NCBI RefSeq assembly: GCF_000143765.1
Contig: NZ_GL379770.1
Location: 124,001-188,000, forward strand
Direction of reading: 5' to 3'
Length of the DNA: 64,000 nt
From: Sphingobacterium spiritivorum ATCC 33861
GTDB lineage: Bacteria; Bacteroidota; Bacteroidia; Sphingobacteriales; Sphingobacteriaceae
Shown here: in pieces, positions 63,291-64,000 of the stretch
Layout of the letters: every line of letters begins with the position of its first letter
How positions within the stretch are numbered: the first letter of the stretch is position 1
Program-made: the position numbers and the translations under genes
The notes under the pieces: model-generated
Told to the model about the DNA's origin: nothing
What the model saw: only the letters and a program-made list of their open reading frames with translations
The model's database searches: none

Positions 63291-64000
63291 ATGAAAAAGA
63301 TATATTATACTCCCGTATTAATGGCACTGCTGCTGTCTTTTGTTTCCTGTGGACAAGGGACTGATCAAACAAAAGAAGGCGAAGATGACAAACAGGATAA
63401 ATTTTGTCTGAATGAAGAATTCAAAAAGAAAATAGCACTCGAACCTTTAGCTTACCGGCCTGTAAAGGAACAAATCTCGCTGACGGGAAGTATCAGCTAT
63501 AATGAGGATGATGTGGTCAAATTTAAGAGTATGCTGGAAGGTGTAGTCGAGAATGTGCAGTTCAACCTTGGACAATTTGTCAAGAGAGGGCAGGTGCTGG
63601 CTACTGTACGCAGTACCTCGGTGAACGATATGTCTAATGAAAGGCAAAGTCTGACAAATCAGATTGCACTGGCCAGACAGAAAGTCTCCTCCACGCAGAG
63701 TATGTTTCAGGATGGTCTGGCTTCTGCCCGTCAGGTAGAAGAAGTGCGCATGGAACTGGCTACTCTGCAGTCGGCTCTGCAGAGCCTCGATGCCAATATG
63801 AATCTGTATAACGCGACTTCTCACAGAGGTGTTTTTGAGATCAAGGCTCCTAAAGACGGCTATATTGTAGAAAAAAACCTTAATCCGGGAGCAAATATTA
63901 ATAATGAGGATCAGCTCTTTGCACTCAGCAATCTCAGACAGATATGGGTAATGGTCAATATCTACGCAAATAACCTGCAGTATGTCAAAAACGGAGCTAC
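63291..64000 (+). CDS. RND efflux adaptor (CusB/CzcB-like), incomplete at window end
   Basis: The gene starts at ATG 63291 and runs past 64000. A lipoprotein signal (MKKIYYTPVLMALLLSFVS, Cys at 20) precedes a barrel-sandwich half (LEGVVENVQFNLGQFVKRGQ), a coiled hairpin (NERQSLTNQIALARQKVSS) and the return half (FEIKAPKDGYIVEKNLNPGA). The following gene is expected to be an RND pump of the CusA type. About 236 residues are visible. Confidence 0.85.
   Translation, partial: MKKIYYTPVLMALLLSFVSCGQGTDQTKEGEDDKQDKFCLNEEFKKKIALEPLAYRPVKEQISLTGSISYNEDDVVKFKSMLEGVVENVQFNLGQFVKRGQVLATVRSTSVNDMSNERQSLTNQIALARQKVSSTQSMFQDGLASARQVEEVRMELATLQSALQSLDANMNLYNATSHRGVFEIKAPKDGYIVEKNLNPGANINNEDQLFALSNLRQIWVMVNIYANNLQYVKNGA

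Overview
The window looks like a chromosomal segment of a Bacteroidota bacterium, most likely Sphingobacterium or a close relative in the Sphingobacteriaceae. Support comes from the long inserted form of IspG, the split ATP synthase operon (no atpD/atpC beside atpA/atpG), a 7TMR-DISM histidine kinase, an OMP_b-brl_3-type outer-membrane protein, and many promoters with the phylum's -7 element TAnnTTTG. No tRNA, rRNA, CRISPR array, intact insertion sequence or prophage is visible. The genus is inferred, not proven.

Layout. 0-10.5 kb: housekeeping genes (ispG, a LiaF-like toast-rack membrane protein, an MlaE/MlaF-type ABC pair, an rRNA-methyltransferase-like enzyme, an unknown 594-aa protein behind a perfect palindrome, purU, parE). 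10.7-18.5 kb: two drug-efflux units, a tripartite RND pump and a 14-TM MFS pump, whose promoters share a 37-bp upstream module at the same distance from the -7 box. 18.5-30.9 kb: accessory DNA with single genes for membrane, regulatory, SH3, DUF695, VOC, GNAT and thioredoxin-like proteins. It also holds two clear gene relics: a Crp/Fnr gene with an internal deletion, and the last ~18 codons of a paralogue of the 211-aa membrane protein. 31-33.3 kb: a BlaI/BlaR1-like pair with a palindromic operator abutting the blaI start, and a BlaR1 homologue carrying six C-terminal repeats. 33.4-37.3 kb: a cupin, an imelysin-like lipoprotein and a PIF1-like helicase. 37.3-43.2 kb: the ATP synthase operon (atpZ-like, small membrane protein, atpB, E, F, H, A, G). 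43.2-52.9 kb: fabH, clpS, an outer-membrane receptor, a DUF1080 protein, two small secreted proteins, a 7TMR-DISM kinase with its LuxR-type regulator, and a YjjG-like HAD phosphatase. 53-57 kb: a kinase, OmpR-type regulator, TPR protein and hemE in one tight operon, followed by hemJ. 57-64 kb: a DUF4476 protein, gabD, a DCC protein, and a two-component system directly upstream of a CusC/CusB-like efflux operon that runs off the window.

How parts work together. The RND adaptor, pump and TolC form one export machine. The last two-component system probably controls the CusCB-like operon: four TCTAA boxes spaced 11, 10 and 11 bp begin at the kinase stop codon, upstream of that operon's -7 box, which is the geometry of an OmpR/PhoB-family site. 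BlaI probably represses its own operon through TCTACA-TT-TGTAGA, and BlaR1 would relieve it by proteolysis. Several genes (clpS, blaI, ispG, the HAD gene) have the -7 box within 4-9 nt of the ATG, so their mRNAs may be leaderless or nearly so.

I did not find a clearly new multi-gene system. The strongest new observations are cis-regulatory (the shared efflux module, the phased TCTAA array, the palindrome before the 594-aa gene, the leaderless promoter class) and two gene relics. Functions are assigned from motif recognition alone; no database search was run.
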